Origin: Panagrolaimus kolymaensis | Lineage: Eukaryota > Nematoda > Chromadorea > Rhabditida > Panagrolaimidae | Direction of reading: 5' to 3' | DNA: 64,000 bases | NCBI GenBank assembly: GCA_028622995.1 | Contig: JAJQJQ010000007.1 | Coordinates: 3,720,001-3,784,000 of the forward strand | Shown: positions 35,801-48,600 of the stretch, piece by piece | Numbering within the stretch: position 1 is the first letter of the stretch | How the letters are laid out: each line of letters begins with the position of its first letter | Made by a program: the position numbers and the translations under genes | Notes under the pieces: model-generated | Told to the model about the DNA's origin: nothing | Database searches by the model: none | Seen by the model: only the letters and a program-made list of their open reading frames with translations

Positions 35801-38800
35801 AAAGATTTTTTCTAACAAAAAAGAAGCAATAACGTTTTTACATTACAAATAAACGATTCAATCAACAACCAAAAAACAATTTTTTGTATAAAAATGTTTT
35901 GGATGTATTTCCTGTTTTTGAATGAATTCAAAATTGCGTCGAAATAAAAGCACAAAGCAAAAAAATAAAGGATTTTTTGGGGAAAATCTTTTGATCAAAC
36001 AAAAGTTCAGGAACATTTGCACGAGAAAAAAAGTAAATCAAAAAGGCAATCAGTGATACAAAACATATTTTCAAAAGATTTTTCTTATAGTAACTTATAA
36101 GTAAAATAACAGAAGGCAAAGTTCTTTCAATAATCACAAAAAATTTGATTTTTTTTTTATTTTTCTATAAATAGTAAAAAATAATAGACAGAAAAGTAAA
36201 CTAAAGATAAATCGTAGAATATTTTTAGGTGATGTTGGAATGAAAAAAAAGCAACACCTCAAACAAATCAACCATCGTTGCCGCTACTGTCGCCACCGCC
36301 ATCATCAACACCGCCTCGTCGTGGTTGTTGCGGTTGTCGTTCCATGTGCAATTTATGGAAGTGATTTGAGGAGAAAGAGAGTGAAAAAGAAAAATGGAAA
36401 ATAAAGGTATGTTGAGGGGGGCTTAGAAAAGCATAGAAGATGATGATGGACAGAGCCTTTTTTTCTCGAGCTTGTGAATGGAAGACTGAATCAACAAAAA
36501 ATGGAAGAAATAACAACAACAGCTCTCATTTTCTTTTTTTGGTGTAGTTAAATCATTTTTTTTAAATATCGAATAAAAAAAGTATAATAATGTAACGAAC
36601 TTTATCAGCTTCTGAAGAAATTTTTAAAAACAAAAAAATTTAGGCTAAAATTTAGTTGAAAAGATGATACAGCATCTGCAAAAGCAAGCAAGCAAAGTCC
36701 ATCAAAGCCAGCAATGATGACGACGATGGACGATTATTTAAATGAATTTCAAATGGAAAAAATAGGAAAAACAAAAGCAAGCTTTCGACCTTCGGGAAAC
36801 AAAAATACATATTTGGTTGAGAGAAGAAAAAAAACTTAATCAATTCAAATCCATTTTAATTCTTCTTCTTTCTTCCATCTTTTTTTTCAATTTCCCTTTT
36901 TTGTTGGGTTCCAAAACAATACTATCTCCTTTTTTCTTCCATTGCCTTCTGTGGATGCTTTTTTTTTAAAGTAATTTTTGGTCAAAGATGCAAAAGTTTT
37001 TATTTTGATGTTTCTCAAAATTTGATGAGTGTCAAAGGAAAGCTTCAGCAACAAAAATGGGAAGAAATATGTATGGTAAGAAAAAGGAAAAGAAGTCAAG
37101 AAAAAAATTTCCCTAAAGAAATGGAAGAAAAAAGAAAGAAAATGAAACAAAAAAGCTCATTACCGCATTTTCATCGACTGCTTCATCTTTCGAATAAGGA
37201 AGGGAGACTTACAGAAAATTAAGGTTTTTTGTCATCAAAAATACACAAAAAAGCTTTTTTCCTGTCTTCCCTCTTTTTTAAATAGATATACATACATTTT
37301 AATTTTGTAATCAATCTCAGAGTGGATGGTTAGCTTGTTTCCCGTTTGATTGGATTAGCATAATTATCTCTTTTATATTTCCCCAAAATGTGGAACCAAA
37401 AGCATCCGTTCCGGCGGGGCATCCTCCATTCAAAAAATAAAATAAAAATGGGTTTTCTTCGCTCAATGAATGCTTTTAGCATCATTATTATTATTGTGAC
37501 TCGTCTGCTTCTTTCATAATCATCATGAACGTTTTGATATTTTCGAGAAAAAAATGATACGCTTTTTGTTGTTGAAAAAAATGCTTCATTTTTTTTTGTT
37601 CACCGACAGAAGACTTTAATTTCGTACAGTATTCGTCATCATCATAGCTTTGACTCTTACAAAAAAAGCCTACTAAAAATAAATAAATGCCTTTTTTGAT
37701 GGTGGTGCTTACGAAATGGTTCTAATTAATACGAAAAAACGAAAGACGAAAAAAAACAGCTTTTAGAAAAAAAATTAAATTGCCAATAAATAAAAATGTG
37801 TGAAGTCAGAAGCTTTTCCCTAAAATAATAGTAGTTCAAAGGCGGGTTAAATCCAAATTTTTTTTTTACAGAAAGCTATCATCTAATTCTCAATAAAAGC
37901 ATCCAAAACAAAATTTAGAAGCTGCAAAATACTATTAAATTCTTTTAAAAAAGGTCTGCTTTCAATCTTCATTTTTTTTCAGTTTAAAAAAAACACTTTG
38001 TTTTCAAAGTATATAAAAGCAGACGACTTGAAAGGCCATCTGCGTCCTGAAAATTCTTCGAAAAAGCTTTTAGTTTTTTGTTTTTCAGAATATGCTAAGA
38101 CAAATGAGAAAAAATGCGTCTGGAATTGCCCACAAGCATATATCGTCTGGTGCCAGCGATTTCTGTCGTTGAAATACCACACGATTACCGGAAAAGCGAC
38201 TCAAGGGAGTGAAGTTTCCAGTCGTTTTTTCTTCTTCTTATTATTCGATGTTCGGAAGTGACTTTTATTTTGTGGGACTCTTCGTTGGAATTACAATTGA
38301 AAAACAAAACAAAAAGAATGAACAGACGAAGAGACAATCGCTTAAATCAGCAGGGAATTACGAAACAATCATTTTACATTACAGTATTTCAAATTTCGAA
38401 ATTTGCAAACGAAGAAGATAAAAAAAATGAAAAGAACAATTTGAGCATTATTTTTTGCAAAAGCTTGAAGACATTTTTTCCGGTCACGCAAAATAAGTTG
38501 CTAAAAAAGCCATAATTCAAGATGAAAAAAAAGAAAGAAGGGAAACAACATGTTGAATGTTCGTTTTTAAGTGGATCTAATATCCTCCTCTTTCGTTCTT
38601 TTAAAACCGACTTTAAATAAAAAAGAAACAATTCGTGACCAAAGGTCGTAAAAAAACAGAATACTTAAAACGACTATCAAAAACAAAATAAAGAATGTAA
38701 AAGACTAAAGCTTTCAATTACTAATTAGATATCCACTCAAATACGCGAATGCGCAGTTATTGGCTCTTGCTGCATTTTTTTTGAAAGTAGCTAAAGCTGA

Positions 38801-41070
38801 GGTTTCGCTTTTACTTCTTTTATTGGCTAAAAACTTGTTGAGCTTTTTTTTATGCAAGAAAATGGTGGCGGCTTTACCGTTTTTACACTGTAAAATTTGA
38901 TTGAAACGAAAAGAGAAAAAGGAAAAAGTCAAATAACTTTAAAATTAATTATTCGTAAAAATATATATCGCTTAAAACAAAAAATTAAAGAATTTAATAG
39001 GCATTTTATTTGCAGTAAAATAAAAGCAGAATATTGTAAGTAAGAACTTCAGATATTTTTCTAAAAACCCTAAAATTAAAGCTTTAAGAAAATCGCTATC
39101 AATATGTTTATAAAAAACACACTATTATTTGCAGCTTTTTTGTATAATAAAATTTTAAATTCCCTGTTTTTTTATTTATTCAAGATTATGTATGTATTTT
39201 AATATGGGTTTTAAAAAAATGTACATCACTCATTTTAAATGCATGGCGATCGTTATATTATTGCTTTTCATTTGTGCTTCATTCTTTTTTTGTTTTTGAA
39301 ATGTTTCATTCCTTGAAATAAGAAAAAACCAAATAGAAGCCTCAAAGAAAAAAAAAGGAAGAATAAAAAAGCTACCACGCGATCGTTACTCGTTTTTAAG
39401 ACTTCCGGGCATGTCAGATTTGGAATGCAAAAGGTTTTTTCTTCTTTGTTTCTTCGAGTTATTCTCGTTGAAATGTGTCCATAAAAATGAGTTTATATAT
39501 ATAAAGGAAACATTTTGTCCAGAAAAAACAAAAATACATGCATTTGCGCAGACAAAAATAAATAAATGGTAGAAAAAAAGAAAGCTCAAAAATATCATGG
39601 ATGATGATGAATGAAGGATTGCGTTTCAATTGAGTCATTTTCAACTAAAGCTTTGGAAGAAGAAGAAAATGCAAACAACGGTCTCAAAAAAAAAGAAAGA
39701 ATAATTTGATAATGTTTTGATTTTATAAATATGGAAAGTGATCGGTTTGATATGACAAATAAATTAGGTTAAAACTCAACAAAGAAAATTTAAATAATAT
39801 TCATAATAATATTCATCACAAAATTTAGGGTTAAAGGAAGGAAAGGATTGAAAAATAAATATTTTTAAAAAATCATATTAAATAACATGGAAGACGTTAC
39901 GGTAAAAAGTGGTAATAAAATTAAAAAAGTATCACGTTTTCAAACCTTTTTTTGAGTCAAATATATTTTTTTCATAATCATGTGAATGAAAATAAAATGA
40001 AGAGATACATTTCCTTCAAAATGAACATTCTTCTTTCATTTTGGCACCACCAACAGCAATAGCATCACCAAAAAAGAAAGAGAAACAACATCTTCATCTC
40101 CTTTTTTTCTTTTTTTTTCTTCTTCTTTCACTATTGCTACTACTCATCTTCCAATTGACTTTAACGAAAAGCAATGGCATTCTTCTCTCTTCTTTCCTCA
40201 ATATTTTTTTTGGTGGTGGTAGTAGTAGTGGAAGTGTCTCATCTCAACAAACATATCGTTTTCGAAGCAATTTTAACTGAAAGAAATGACGACGGCGATG
40301 TGGAAGACTCTCTTTTTTTGGAAGGAACCAAATGGCCCTGGAAGCAAGACAAATGCGGCTCTTCCTTTAAATTGCCGCAATTTTTAGTGGGCATACGAAA
40401 GAAAATACTACCACAAAAAAGCATGTCCTTTTTTTATTTTGTTGTTCGAGCCTCCTCAATTTTTTTTATGTTTCGTTCAACCACAAAAGTATGAGAATTA
40501 TTTGTCTCCAGGAGAGAAGAGGCAGAAGAGGGATCAATAGCAAAAGAGGAAATGTTTCGGACAATGCTTGCTTTTTTTAGGACTCAACAAAAAAAAACAA
40601 GTTTTGTTTTACACAGTTGTTGTTGTGGACATTGCTCCTTCTTAATGCCGTTAGCAACATTAAAAACGTGTGTATTTTGTTGTCATCTGACTTTAGAAAC
40701 TAAAACAAAAGCTGCATGTTTAAAATTGTGAGAATTTATGATTGTCTTATTTTCTTCGCACGCTCTTCTTTGTTTTGTATGTAAACAAGAAAAATAAGTT
40801 TCATTTAATGCGGTAATTTCAAATACATAATCAGCCTTTTTGAAAAAATATGATTTATAAAATAGTTTCTGTTCGAATCACACTTCCGAAAAAAGCAAGG
40901 TTATGAAAATACAATAGCTCTTGTTATAACATAAGAAACATAAACGAAAAATAATTTGTATTCCTCAAATTTCTGTTAAATAACACACAAACTCGTAATA
41001 AAAAAAAAACAACAAGATTTATTCAAAATAAATACATAACAAAATTTTCCTAAAAGCACCAGTTTTAAAA
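29837..41070. other. 11.2 kb gene-free region upstream of mbl-1
   Basis: No exon chain or protein family was found on either strand over this length, although flanking genes are packed tightly. The sequence is A/T-tract-rich with scattered GAAGAA, GTCGTC and short palindromes. Small frames in it are low-complexity. It probably holds mbl-1 promoters, 5' untranslated exons and enhancers, and the 3' UTR of COQ4 at its right edge. A CGCC-TTCG-GGCG hairpin lies at 30132-30143. Confidence 0.5.
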
Positions 41071-41876
41071 TCAACGAGAACCTGTCCATTCAGAAAAAGG
41101 AATTATACAGCACTCTTCTTGAATATCTCTTATTTTTCTTTCAAAAAGATTTTCCCAATCCAGAGCAATTAACAATCGTCCATTTACAGCTTGATCAACA
41201 ACCCACGGCAAATTTTTAGCTAACAATTCTTGACCATGTCTGAAAAAAATGTAAGTAATAATAAGGCGATTTTCAAAATAAGCTTACTGAGGACCCAGAC
41301 GTGCACCACCAAATATTGCTGCAGAAATACACATAGGAAGGCCAAGTTGAATTGCCTCAAAATATTTTACAGTAACTTCTCCAAGCATATTTGGCTTCAT
41401 CTCTAATAAAGTGTGAGTAAAATCATGTGTTTCACGATATCTAAAACACAACGATAAAGAAATAAAAACAATAATGGTATTTACCTTTGCATAACATAAA
41501 CAAGTTCTTCATCATCAATATATTGTACAGGAGGACGTGCATCAGGTTCTGTTTTTAAGTTGTCCAAAAAGCGGCAATATTCTCGCCCAAGAGTTCCATC
41601 CGACATTAGACGAAGCTTCTCTCGATTGATAGTATTATTTGAAATTCTTGGACGATATGATAATAGCCAGCTTCCTTTCTTATCTTGTGCCATTCGATCT
41701 CTAATATTTCTTAAAACAGGTCCTACTGCCGTTGTTTCAGCCATCGTTGCAACCATATCACCTCTCTTAGGATCAGAAATTGCAGTAAGTGCAGAACCGA
41801 GAGTTAAAATAGCTTTTTGTAGACGGCTTGTTGGAATATGACTTGGATAGAGTTTAGCAATATTTGAAGCCGCCAT
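41071..41876 (-). CDS. coq-4: Ubiquinone biosynthesis protein COQ4, mitochondrial
   Basis: COQ4 is needed for coenzyme Q synthesis on the matrix face of the inner membrane, where it organises the COQ complex and has been linked to C1 decarboxylation/hydroxylation of the ring. Exons on the minus strand are 41876-41485, 41440-41288 and 41239-41071, giving 237 residues. Family marks: [35 protein letters not shown], the zinc motif HDFTH followed by 11 residues and Glu, [10 protein letters not shown], and [11 protein letters not shown] near the end. The start is fixed by the family N-terminus. Its A overlaps the last base of no other codon than the DNLZ stop: the two genes share base 41876 in TAATG. 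A candidate acceptor TTTAG lies about 20 bases upstream inside DNLZ coding sequence. Confidence 0.95.
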
Positions 41877-42279
41877 TATGTTTCAGAGAATCCTTCTAAA
41901 GTTCCAGTAACACCTTTTTTTATTTTTTCTCCTCTTGCAGCAAGAATTTCTTCAATATTCGTTTTTCCTTCTAAATCACTAAACCAGCCAAGATGATCAG
42001 CAATAATGTGATGATTTCGACAAGAATCACAAGTGACAATTACCACACCAGTATCGTAAGATTTCTTTGAAAATTCTTTTGGACCCTAAAATGCAATGAC
42101 GTTAAAAATGGAAGATCAAACAAAACAGCAATATAAACCTGTCGAGTATTACAAACTTTGCAAGTATATTGAATGGATAAACGACGTTGGAGATTTCCAA
42201 TAGGAACAGAAGCAAAAAATCTTTGATATTCAAATCTTACAAGTGCACGCACTGGATTACGCAAGAAATTTGACAACAT
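41876..42279 (-). CDS. DNLZ: DNL-type zinc finger protein (DNLZ/HEP1/Zim17), mitochondrial
   Basis: A zinc-finger co-chaperone that keeps mitochondrial Hsp70 soluble and active for protein import and folding. Exons on the minus strand are 42279-42139 and 42085-41876, giving 134 codons including the stop. The N-terminus ([24 protein letters not shown]) is a basic, amphipathic targeting presequence. The finger has two CxxC pairs, [10 protein letters not shown] and [19 protein letters not shown], with the conserved [11 protein letters not shown] block. The stop TAA overlaps the COQ4 start by one base, so both lie in one transcription unit or use overlapping ones. The gene is divergent from RPN2. 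Confidence 0.94.
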
Positions 42280-42649
42280 GCGAATGCTATACGAATTTAT
42301 AAATTAGCAAATTCCTTTATTTATAAGAATGAAGAAAATACAGTAGAAAAAAAAATAAGATTCTCAATATTTTTGAATCACTAAATTAAAAAATGATGAA
42401 AGCCAAAAACTTTGAACATTGAAGAAAAAAATTTGCAAACATTAATTATTCTCACCGCGAAAGTAAATTGCTCGATGAAAAAGTAAATGATGACAAAAAA
42501 GAGGAGAGAAAGAGTTATTTCGCGTTCATTCATTCTTCGTGAATCGTTTTTTACTTCAACAATCTTTTTTTTATCATCATTTTTAACATTTGTAAAAAAT
42601 ATTCAACAACAAATTATTAATTTCTTATCAACTTTTTAGTGCAAGAGCT
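42280..42649. promoter_or_regulatory. Divergent promoter between DNLZ/COQ4 and RPN2
   Basis: A 370 bp gap between outward-facing genes. At its right end CAACTTTTTAG/TGCAAGAGCT precedes the RPN2 ATG by 11 bases, a good trans-splice acceptor. There is no coding exon. Confidence 0.55.
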
Positions 42650-45600
42650 ATGACTTCTTTTTTGCTATCTCAATGGAAAAATCAACCAGGTGGACCTCAA
42701 AATCCGGGTATGTTTTACAAAAATTTCACTATGACAATCCTTATTTAATTTTTTTTATATCTTTTAGTTCCTTTCATGCTTTCACTTGGTGATAAATCTG
42801 CTTCAATGCGTGAAAAAGAACTAATCATTAAGACTTTCGATGATTGGGGTGTTTTAACATCAACATGGTTTGAAGTTGCTGATTATCTTTCAACCATTGA
42901 AAAGCTTTCTGAAGACTCTGGTTTCACTGAACGCCGCCGAGCTGCTTTGCTTTCATCAAAAGTTGCTTATTGTCTTGGTGATTATGCTGGCGCTTTACAT
43001 CTTGTCTTAGGTGCTGAAGAACTTTTTTCTCTCAGCCCTCGTCCTGCTCATCGTGAATATGGTCAACAAGATGAGCTCGTATGTCGCTTTACCACTTTTA
43101 TATCAAAGTTTTACATTCATATTTTTCGTATTTTAGTATGTCAACAAGATTATTGAACAAGCAGTTGACACGTACAAAGTTGCAAAGCGTGATAACGCTA
43201 AGATTGATGCTCGTCTTGAAAATCTTCTTAATCGTATTTTCAATCTCAATATGGAAAGCAAGGAATATCGTCAAGTTGTTGGACTTGCTCTTGATACTCG
43301 TCGTCTCGATCAAATTGAACGTGCTGTCAAAGCTTCTGAAGACCCAACAACTTTACTTTCTGAAACTGTCATCAAGGTTCTCGGATCTCAATTGGATAGA
43401 GCCTTTCGTAGCAAAGTACTCGATGTTTTACTTCGACTCTTCTCTGAACTTGATGAACCCGATTTCGTTTCAATGTGTCAATGCTTGATTAAACTCGAAA
43501 AACCTGGCGATGTTGCAGAAATTTTGAACAGACTAGTGAAAAATCAAGATGGTGAACTTTTAGCTTATCAAATTTCCTTTGATTTGTATGAAAATGCTAC
43601 CCAACAATTTATTCAACAAATCGAAAAAGCTCTTACACCTGAAACAGAGAAAACTGGCGCTGTTACTTCTGAATCTGCAACTGCTACATCAAGTTCGTCA
43701 ACAACAACCACTGCTGATACTACAACTGCAACATCTACTGCTGCAACTACAACAACTTCAACAACAGCTGCAACCAGCTCTAAATCCAATATTGAGCCAG
43801 AAAGTTCTGAATCGAGCTCTACAAGTACGGAAGATGCTGAAACCGCAAATACTGGTAAAATGAGTTCTGAAGTCCGTAATAAACTCCGAAGTATTTTACG
43901 TGGTGAAGAAACTATTAAACATCATATGCAATTTTTAATCAAGAATAACCATACTGATATGCTTATTCTTAAACAAATTAAGGACTCTGTTCGTATGGCT
44001 TGTACTCATAATGGTACAGTAATTGCTAATGGTTTGATGCATATTGGTACGACCTGTGATGACTTTTTACGGTAATGATATTTATTATATTTAACCACTC
44101 TTATTCTATTTTTTAGTGATAACCTTGAATGGATTTCCAAAGCTACAAATTGGAATAAGTTTAATGCCGTTGCCACTCTTGGTCTCATTCATCGTGGTCA
44201 CGAATCCAATGCTTTGAAATTGCTTGATCCTTATCTTCCCAAAGGTGAACCTGATCAATTTGGTTACAAAGAAGGTGGTTCTCTTTACGCATATGGTTTA
44301 ATCCACGCCAATCATGGTAGTGCTAATGTCATCGATTATCTTCAAAAGCAACTTGCTGGTGCTACAACTGCTTCTGTTCGTCATGGTGCATGTTTAGGAC
44401 TTGGTGTTGCTGCGCTTGGAACACATAATCAAGACGTTTATGCTCAACTTCGTGAAACTCTTTATCAAGATGATGCCGTTGTAGGTGAAGCTGCTGGTAC
44501 TGCGATGGGTCTTGTAATGGCTGCCAGTCTTGATAATACTGCATTCCGTGAAATGGTTCAATATATTAGCGACACTGCTCATGACAAAATTCAAAGAGGC
44601 CTTCGAACTGGACTTTCTCTTCTTGCTTATGGTCGAATGGAAGAGGTTGAACCTTGGGTCAACGAACTTTTAGAAGCTAAATCAAATGCTGTTCTTCGAC
44701 AAACTGCTGTTTGTATGCTTGCTATGGCTTACGCTGGAAGTGGTAAAGCTGATGTTGTTCGTCGACTTCTTGCTAAAGTTGCTGCTGATCCTAATCAAGA
44801 TGTCAAGCGATTTGCTGTTATCGCTGTCGGTTTTGTTCTTAGCAAGTAAGTCTAAAGTTTATTTAAAACTCAAAAAACAATACACTTTTTATTTTCTTAA
44901 AATTATACACGTAAAATAGTGAGAATAAATAGGTCAAGCCCCAAGAAATAACGAAAAATGAAATTTTTTTTTATAGATAGGTTTCGTTGATTTGGTGTGT
45001 ATTATTATTTAAAATAATCCCACTTTTTATTGTTGAATCTATTGATATGGTTGTATTAGGGGTGCTTAGAGAATCCGCACTTTGAGAATCTTTTTTAAGC
45101 TCATTTGTTTGTTTACGTAAAGGTGCAACTCGTATTGGAATTTCAGGAGCATTAGAAAGGTGTTCTGTTACAGTTGTTGATTTGATTATTTGATACTTTT
45201 TGGCCATTTCCTTACTAATATTAAAATTTTCTGATATTGAACGAGGCATGCTTGGTGCAATGAATGCCAAATTTGATGAGCCATGATGTTGATGCTTTGG
45301 TGAATGAGCCGTCCCAGCAAGCGTGGAAAATAACAGCCGCTTCGTAGTCAATGGTGTAGGAAAATGTTGTGTAATAAGGGGTTTATTTTCGCTCGATGCT
45401 TCATCTTCACTTTCGCTCGTAGAATTACGTTGCAATGCTTGAGTTTCACAAGATAGCTATAAATTACTTGTTTTTTTATTTATATGGTTTGATGGATGCA
45501 CCTACCTTTTCTGACTTCATATTGTCGTAATCAGATGTTTGCATTGTTTGTATATGCTCATCAATTTTCTTGTCTTCACCTCGTGAACGATATGATGCAT

Positions 45601-48600
45601 TTGGGGATGATTGCATGCTTTTTGCCGGAGAAGGGGGAGTAGAAGAAAATAATCTGCTAAGATTTGCTTTGTTTATGTTTTTTACAGCGCTACTTTCATC
45701 AGTTTGAGGGAATGCTAAGGGTCTTTTTTTGAATGAAGAAAATACTGCCTGTCTTAAAGGCTGTGTTGGTGTGCTCCATCCTCCGCTACCATTGCCCATA
45801 GAATCAGGGCTCTCAATTTCTTTTTTTTCATTCCAAAGTTGTAAATTCATATGCGGCATCATCAAAGGGGCTGCTGGCGCACTTATTGCTCGACTTCCTG
45901 CGGCTAATAGACTCATAGCAGTATTTCTATAAGTAAATGGTGGTGTTGCTATTCTTCCATTTTCTTTCCCATTGGTTGTTGCATTAGATTTATCAAAATT
46001 TGACCTAAAGTTGTTTTCATAGAAATTTTGCTTTCTGGCCCTTTTTTTAGTCTATTAGAAATTCCTTTAAAAAATTTGTTCCTATGGTTTTTTTGTCTGG
46101 TGTGTCAAAATTGTTGTTTTAGACAATTAGTGAATCAATAATTGCTTTCGGCTTTTACCGGTAGCTTGAAAGCCTTGGCAAGGAATTTTTTTTAAAAGAA
46201 GATGAAAAAAAGCTTTCCTTTTTTTGCGTGAGTGCTATTTTTTTTAGCTACGTTGATGAAAAGGAGGGTTTACTTATTGGTAAGCTATGGCAAAGAGGTT
46301 CTTGAGAGTTTTGCGATGAAATCTCAATGAAAAAAGAACCGTTATTTCCTTTAAGTATAATAAGAAAAAATAGACTTACCATGTGTGTGTGTCTGGGGGG
46401 ATAAAAGTATGATTGCGCGAGTAGTTAAGACTGCTGGAATCACGTAAAGAGTGCATACATTGACATCGCAAAATTCGTAAAAACGCTTGGCGAAATCGTC
46501 GATTAAATATTGTATAAATAATTGGATTGATAATACTGGAAATATAACCTAACCATAAAAATAACGAGGATACCCATTGTGGTGGCGCACAATTATCACC
46601 ACAGAAACCGATTAAAAAATTAATAAAAAAGAAGGGTGTCCAACATACAAAAAAGCATACAAATACAACAGCTAATACTCTGGTTGCTTTATGTTCATTA
46701 GCCAGTTCCATACTTGCGCTTTGTAGCGAATTACGTCTTCCAACTTTTGTAGTTATTGATGACAATACAGATGAAGTACGAGTTTTAAGTTTGCCAAATT
46801 GTAATTTTAAAGCAGATGATTGTTTTTCTAATTTTGGTGGAGACCTTTTTCTTTGAACTTGCTCATCATTAGGATTATTTAAAATTTGAACATCTTCTGT
46901 TTCCGTTGAAGATGAATTTTGCTGTTGATATAAGAGAAATCTCTTTTCTCCGTTTTGGCATATTTTAGGAGTACCTTGTTGAGTTCCAACTGTATTAAGA
47001 GAAGTATAACTTACAACACTAGTTTTATGAGCATTTGTTGTGTTTCCAGCACTGTAGGAACTATTTCTATAAAATACAACATATTTTTTCTTTCATCTTA
47101 AAATCCTACCTAACACACCCTAATTTTCGATGTGGAAGAGTTCGACGCAATCCATTATGAAATCTGTCATTTGTTTTCTGAGTAAGTAATGAAGCTTGTT
47201 TATTTAATAGCTGGGTCGTTTTTACATAAGTTACTGCCATTATAATGAATGGTATTAAAAATGATAAAGTCGACCCATATATCATGTAAAATTGATTTGC
47301 AATAGCGCATTGGTTATCATGTAAAATATTCTTGGGATCAAGAATAGCTATGAACCCCAGCGGACTTGAAATTACTGTTGTCATTACCCAAACAAATATA
47401 ATTTTTACTATCACTATAGTTCTTGATTTATTGCGTGTTTTGAGCGGTTTTGAAATACCTAAATAACGGTCAAGTGATATTACTGACATGTGAACAATAC
47501 TAGCACTGCATAAAAATACATCAGAGTATGTGTATAACAAGCACATTGGAAAGTCCCAAGTCCATAGACCTGTAATGTGGAAAATATTGATTTTATTTTT
47601 CAATTTAGTTTGCTTTTTGTTTGCGATTTTTTTTTTGAAACTAACTTAAAGTTTTTACATGAAAGCACTCTGACGAGCACCTGCTGAGATGCCATTGTTC
47701 ATTGTTTCTTTTCTTTTTATTTTTGCGCCACACCTTTTGGTGGCACGCTAGGGGTAAAAAAGAAGGCATCAATGCATCTAACTTTTGTCAAAAGAGCTTT
47801 TTTTAAAACGTCTTCTTAACTTTGGGGCCGAAACCAATATGTTTTTCTTCGCACTTACCATGACGCACTTCTGCAAGAATAGCCAAAGGCATTACGATAG
47901 AACACACAAAAAGATCTGCCAAAGCAAGAGAAAAGAGGAAGTAGTTTGTAACGTTTTGTAAGCGTTTATCAGTTCCAATTGCAATACAAACCATTGCATT
48001 ACCAATAAAGCCAACAGCACATAGCAATGGCAATAAGAATAAAGCCAAGAGATTGGGTTCAAAAGGTATAACTTTTGATAATGGTGTTGCGGCGTTGAAT
48101 TCATTTGATTTAATAGTTTTCCACGTTTCTTCATTAAATTGTATCGTAGAATAGGAATTCATTGCCATTTTTGGCTTTGCTTGCCAAAAATGTTTCGGGA
48201 AGATAAGCTTCCTTAACAAGAATATTTTTTCAAAATACAATAATCATATTTTATTTTTAACAATAAGAAAATCGCTTTGTCTTCTGCAAAAATAAATCAT
48301 AAACATTAATCACTAATCGTTTTTCTTCAACTCGGAAGAATATTTTTCCTGAAAGTTTTATAAATGTGATAAGATTATCAACATAGTATTCAATTTTTAC
48401 TGGACACATTTTTTTATTACACGCAAGAAAGTATTTTGACACAGAGTTGTTTTCATCTGAATCATAATATTATATTTGCTCTAATAATTCCATTTTTTTT
48501 ATATCACACCATTATTCCCTAAGGAGATACTAATGAGCTTTCGGATCATTGAAAAAGATTTCATGCTATTTTTGTTCTTTATATTTTGAAGAAAGAAATT

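Noticed and set aside
36268..36519. Minus-strand frame ending in a Gly/Asp-rich tail
   Set aside because: Compositionally biased with no exon context. It is a chance frame in the gene-free region.
40041..40494. Overlapping plus-strand frames with Leu/Phe runs
   Set aside because: They come from poly-pyrimidine sequence, with no splice structure or homology.
43579..43863. Leu/Gln-rich frame within RPN2 exon 3
   Set aside because: It is an out-of-frame reading of the Ser/Thr-rich repeat of RPN2.
47803..48240. Longer N-terminus of the receptor from 48240
   Set aside because: The extension has no ATG start and no splice acceptor. MAMNS at 48168 gives a normal receptor N-terminus.
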